The position numbers and the translations under genes were made by a program. Of a stretch of DNA of 7,851 nucleotides, positions 5,398 through 7,851 are shown one piece after another. Numbering within the stretch: position 1 is the stretch's first letter; every line of letters starts with the position of its first letter. Source of the DNA: an uncultured Saprospiraceae bacterium (GTDB lineage: Bacteria > Bacteroidota > Bacteroidia > Chitinophagales > Saprospiraceae); assembly GCA_938044055.1 (NCBI GenBank), contig CALIQO010000454.1, positions 1 to 7,851 on the forward strand, written 5' to 3'. The notes beneath the pieces are model-generated. The model worked only from the letters and a program-made list of their open reading frames with translations. It was not told the origin of the DNA and made no database searches.

Positions 5398-6300
5398 ATG
5401 AATCGTAATAACTATTTGTGGGTTTTTTCGGCTATTATCATGTCTTGCTTTCTTTTCAGGGGAGCTAGTGCGCAAGGCACAATGAATAATCAGCAGATCG
5501 AAGTTGCCATGCGGACAATAGGCCATGAGGTATTGCTTGCTCATTGTGACAGTACCTCTCGAGTACTGCCTGTAAAAAAAGAAGGGAACTTGTACGCCAT
5601 CCGCTTTGACACAGAATTCGTATTTCAAGCTCCTAAGTTAATCGAAGCAATAGAAGAAGTTGTCAATCGAACGAATCTGGCAACGAACTATATAGTCGAG
5701 ATGCAAGAGTGTCAATCCGGTGATATTATATATAGTTATCAGATTAAAGAAGGTATAGATCTCAATTCCATTCCTTGTGGCCTTAGAGAGCAACCTGAAG
5801 CTTGTTATATCCTGCGAATTTTAATTCTAGAAGAAGAGCAGAATAATTTATTGGCACATAAAAGCACAAGCAGTCCACTTGGTTGGCTATCATCCATATT
5901 TACGGGAATAATAAATAATGGTGGCTTGTCAATTTCTTTATTCCTTTTAATAGGTATGGGATTGTATTTCTATAGAAAAAAATCTAATCCGAAAACCGAT
6001 CCAAGTATCATAGAGATTGGAAATTATGTTTTCGATGACAAAAAAATGACGCTTTCTTTAGCTGACAATAGTGTTGAACTTAGTGGCAAAGAATCAGACC
6101 TTCTATCGTTGCTCTACCTTTCTGTCAATACAACCGTAAAGCGCGGAGACATACTCCGAAATGTGTGGGGAGATCAAGGGGATTATGTAGGTCGTACCTT
6201 AGATGTATTCATATCGAAACTCAGAAAAAAGCTTGAAGATGATCCGAGTGTAAAAATCACTAACATACGAGGAATAGGGTATCGTTTAGTCGTGGCATAA
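5398..6300 (+). CDS. Membrane-bound winged-helix transcriptional regulator with N-terminal extracytoplasmic sensor (reverse ToxR topology)
   Basis: From the ATG at 5398 the product has 300 residues. Residues 1-25 form a signal peptide (MNRNNYLWVF...RGASA, cleavage before Gln26). Residues 26 to about 172 form an extracytoplasmic domain with cysteines at 50, 105, 127 and 136. A membrane helix spans about 177-192 and is followed by RKK, the positive-inside rule putting the C-terminus in the cytoplasm. Residues 206-300 are an OmpR/PhoB-type winged helix: LSGKESDLLSLLYL, ILRNVWGD, RTLDVFISKLRKKL and IRGIGYRLV. There is no receiver domain or kinase, so this is a one-component regulator that would couple an envelope signal to DNA binding. 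Upstream in-frame starts (TTG 5362, ATG 5374) were rejected because they precede a normal signal peptide and overlap the promoter. It resembles, from memory, a Bacteroidota family annotated only as winged helix-turn-helix proteins. Targets are unknown; divergent and downstream genes are candidates. Confidence 0.85.
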   Translation: MNRNNYLWVFSAIIMSCFLFRGASAQGTMNNQQIEVAMRTIGHEVLLAHCDSTSRVLPVKKEGNLYAIRFDTEFVFQAPKLIEAIEEVVNRTNLATNYIVEMQECQSGDIIYSYQIKEGIDLNSIPCGLREQPEACYILRILILEEEQNNLLAHKSTSSPLGWLSSIFTGIINNGGLSISLFLLIGMGLYFYRKKSNPKTDPSIIEIGNYVFDDKKMTLSLADNSVELSGKESDLLSLLYLSVNTTVKRGDILRNVWGDQGDYVGRTLDVFISKLRKKLEDDPSVKITNIRGIGYRLVVA

Positions 6301-6323
6301 GAAAAATAGTGGATATTGTTTCC

Positions 6324-6340
6324 GTCAATAGAATATTGAC
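6324..6340. repeat. Perfect inverted repeat GTCAATA-GAA-TATTGAC
   Basis: Two 7-base arms around GAA lie 24 bases after the regulator's stop codon. ATATTG within the right arm also occurs at 6313-6318, 20 bases upstream in the same orientation. There is no T run after the dyad, so it is a poor intrinsic terminator. It could be a protein-binding site upstream of the serine hydrolase gene or a simple mRNA 3'-end hairpin. Confidence 0.4.
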
Positions 6341-6461
6341 TCGTCCTATAATAACTTTACAAAAATATTATTTCACTACAACATGCAGTCCATTACTGTA
6401 TATATAAACTTTATAAATATCTTGATCCTGGATACCAAGTAGTCACATAAATTCTTACCAT
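6341..6461 (+). other. Intergenic leader region of the serine hydrolase, no clear promoter
   Basis: This AT-rich stretch before the hydrolase start holds only imperfect promoter boxes, such as TAACTTTA at 6352-6359, and no TTG at the proper distance. There is no Shine-Dalgarno sequence. The gene may be transcribed with the regulator or from an unrecognised (alternative sigma factor or activator-dependent) promoter. Confidence 0.35.
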
Positions 6462-7691
6462 ATGTTATTCATTCAATTCAGGACTATTACTGTGAGAAAC
6501 TTATTCATCCTTCTATCGGTGGGAATATTATGGTCATGTAATACCTCTACTCAAAGCCCTCTAGATGCAATAATGTCTAGTGACCTTTCTCTGATCAAGC
6601 AAGTCGCAGATAATATAGAAAAGCATGAGGTCCAGATAATATACACAAGTATTGATCGTCAAGAAAGTGGAATCAAGCTTAAGAGACATACCTTCAACCT
6701 AGACACAACTACCTATTTTTATCCAGCAAGTACAGTGAAAATGCCCGTGGCATTTTTAGCACTCGAACGCATAGCAGAGCTTAAGAAAGAAGGATTCGAT
6801 ATCGACATACATACGCCAATGTTTTTCGATTCTATAAGAGCACCTCAATCGGTAATGCGCTATGATTCGTGTTCGCCGCATTCATTGCCCAGTGTGTCTT
6901 CTCTAGCCAAACAGATATTTGCGATAAGCGATAACAATGCATACAATAGGCTCTATGAATTTCTCGGACAAGATTACATCAACGAGAAGCTATACGAAAA
7001 AAAGATATTCACTAATTCTCATATCATAACCAGAGTCGGAGTCGGAGGTTTTAATAGAGAAGAAAATAAATATGTGAATCCCATAGATTTCATCCAGGAA
7101 AAGGATACGATCTTACACCTAGAAGGTAGATTTTCTGAATATAAAATCCAGCATTCAATTCATAATACGATTAAGGGTGATGCTTATATGAAAAACGATG
7201 GAACGATCGTCAAGGAAGCATTTGACATGAGCGAGAAAAACTTTATAAATCTAGCAGATCTAGAAAGATCCTTGATGCGATTCATTCTTCCAGAACTATT
7301 TTCAGAAAATGAAAACTATGCCATAAACCTAGAAGATCGCGAGTGGCTTCTATCTAGTATGAGCAACTTGCCTCACGACATTAACTGTTATGCTGACAAT
7401 GAAGATTACTACGATGGCTATGTTAAGTTCTTCATGTACGGAGATAAGAAAAGTGATATTCCAGACCATGTCACTATACTCAATAAGGTCGGTGTTGCTT
7501 ATGGCTATCTCACTGATTGTGCCTATATCCGTGACGAAGAATCTGGTGTGGAATTTTTTCTAAGCGCTACCATCCACGTTAATGATAACAAGACTTACAA
7601 TGATGGGATCTATGAATACGATGATGTGGGTATTCCTTTTCTCGCTGAACTGGGAAGACAGATCTATAAGCACGAAAAAGGTGGCCGATAA
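6462..7691 (+). CDS. Lipoprotein serine hydrolase of the class A beta-lactamase / DD-peptidase fold
   Basis: The 409-residue product opens with a lipoprotein signal ending in LWSC (Cys26 lipidated), so it is envelope-anchored. The penicillin-recognising fold is marked by Ser90-Thr91-Val92-Lys93 in YPASTVKMPVAFLALE (SxxK) and Ser156-Asp157-Asn158 in FAISDNNAYNRLYE (SDN). Lys342-Val343-Gly344 in LNKVGVAYGYLTD stands in the place of KTG. No ExxLN omega-loop glutamate of true class A beta-lactamases is seen. SDN and KVG are 186 residues apart, against about 104 in class A enzymes, pointing to an insertion at roughly 170-258. It is therefore more likely a peptidoglycan- or peptide-directed hydrolase than a resistance enzyme. 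A GTG at 6492 would give a more conventional signal peptide (VRNLFILL...). It lies 161 bases after the regulator and ends 1 base from a convergent gene. Confidence 0.83.
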   Translation: MLFIQFRTITVRNLFILLSVGILWSCNTSTQSPLDAIMSSDLSLIKQVADNIEKHEVQIIYTSIDRQESGIKLKRHTFNLDTTTYFYPASTVKMPVAFLALERIAELKKEGFDIDIHTPMFFDSIRAPQSVMRYDSCSPHSLPSVSSLAKQIFAISDNNAYNRLYEFLGQDYINEKLYEKKIFTNSHIITRVGVGGFNREENKYVNPIDFIQEKDTILHLEGRFSEYKIQHSIHNTIKGDAYMKNDGTIVKEAFDMSEKNFINLADLERSLMRFILPELFSENENYAINLEDREWLLSSMSNLPHDINCYADNEDYYDGYVKFFMYGDKKSDIPDHVTILNKVGVAYGYLTDCAYIRDEESGVEFFLSATIHVNDNKTYNDGIYEYDDVGIPFLAELGRQIYKHEKGGR

Positions 7692-7692
7692 A

Positions 7693-7851
7693 TCATCGAA
7701 TCAATGTTATATCTCCTAAGATAGAATACACATCTCCAGTCGCGGAGCATATAGCATCAATCTTGTATACATATACTCCTGGCAGATAAGGTTTACTTCC
7801 TGATCTTCCATTCCATGTATCTTCTATGTTTTCAGAAACAAAAACCCGCGA
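7693..7851 (-). CDS. C-terminal end of a gliding-motility-associated / type IX secretion (type B CTD) protein
   Basis: The minus strand from the right edge encodes 52 residues and a TGA stop at 7693-7695; the start and most of the protein lie outside the window. The sequence has RVFVSEN, DTWNGRSG, LPGVYVYKID and, at the very end, GDITLIR. This is the pattern of the gliding motility-associated C-terminal domain (CHU_C / type B sorting domain), in which a WxG turn, PPGVYxY strand and a final GxVTLIR are typical. Such domains direct large surface or secreted proteins through the type IX system of Bacteroidota. It is convergent with the serine hydrolase gene with one base between the stops. What the missing N-terminal part does cannot be told. 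Confidence 0.82.
   Translation of the reverse strand, partial: SRVFVSENIEDTWNGRSGSKPYLPGVYVYKIDAICSATGDVYSILGDITLIR

Noticed and set aside
4373..5628. Short frames antisense to the S41 and regulator genes (4373-4591, 5126-5311, 5380-5628)
   Set aside because: All are shadows of genes with well-defined domains and have no promoter or family signature of their own.
5398..6300. Classical two-component response regulator
   Set aside because: The winged helix is of that class, but there is no receiver domain with a phospho-acceptor Asp; the N-terminus is a signal peptide and extracytoplasmic domain.
6352..6359. TAACTTTA as -7 box of the serine hydrolase gene
   Set aside because: The last consensus base is missing, there is no TTG 17-23 bases upstream, and it lies about 100 bases from the start codon.
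6462..7691. Functional class A beta-lactamase (antibiotic resistance gene)
   Set aside because: SxxK and SDN are present, but KTG is KVG, no ExxLN omega-loop Glu is visible and motif spacing is very different.
1..7851. CRISPR array, tRNA/rRNA, insertion sequence, integrase or toxin-antitoxin pair
   Set aside because: No spaced direct repeats, no cloverleaf-like or rRNA-like sequence, and no transposase or integrase motifs were seen in reading both strands.

Overview
The window is AT-rich DNA (judged by eye, not counted) from a member of the Bacteroidota. Four things point there. Several genes are preceded by the phylum's promoter signature, a TAnnTTTG box, twice with an upstream TTG exactly 20 bases away. 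Shine-Dalgarno sequences are essentially absent. A gene cut by the right edge encodes the C-terminal sorting domain of gliding-motility / type IX secretion cargo. The proteins (DUF3109, a PpiD-like SurA_N protein, lipoproteins with loose lipoboxes, a membrane-bound winged-helix regulator) are of Bacteroidota type. Saprospiria or a relative is possible, but the sequence does not settle this.

Left part (1-2310): a membrane-anchored periplasmic folding factor of the PpiD type runs off the left edge on the minus strand, with a well-formed promoter. Upstream of it, on the same strand, is a cysteine-cluster DUF3109 gene, which is divergent from mscL (mechanosensitive channel). mscL ends in a textbook intrinsic terminator.

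Middle (2327-3502): mce (methylmalonyl-CoA epimerase) and a TauE/SafE (TSUP) membrane transporter form a tight two-gene unit with 3 bases between them. It starts only 16 bases after the mscL terminator and meets the next gene tail to tail.

Right part (3517-7851) is the least ordinary. A TPR + S41-peptidase lipoprotein (minus strand) is divergent from a membrane-spanning regulator. The regulator has a signal peptide, an extracytoplasmic domain with four cysteines, one transmembrane helix and a C-terminal OmpR/PhoB-type winged helix, so its topology is the reverse of ToxR/CadC. Next on the plus strand is a lipoprotein of the serine beta-lactamase / DD-peptidase fold with SxxK and SDN motifs, a KVG in place of KTG, and an enlarged segment before it. 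The last gene, convergent and truncated by the window edge, is a probable type IX-secreted protein. A reasonable but unproven reading is an envelope-sensing locus: the regulator perceives something outside the inner membrane and controls its own gene and perhaps the flanking lipoprotein hydrolases. The candidate for a less described system is this regulator with its leaderless-looking promoter and its neighbours.

No rRNA, tRNA, CRISPR array, insertion sequence or integrase was seen, and no gene-free stretch exceeds 300 bases.
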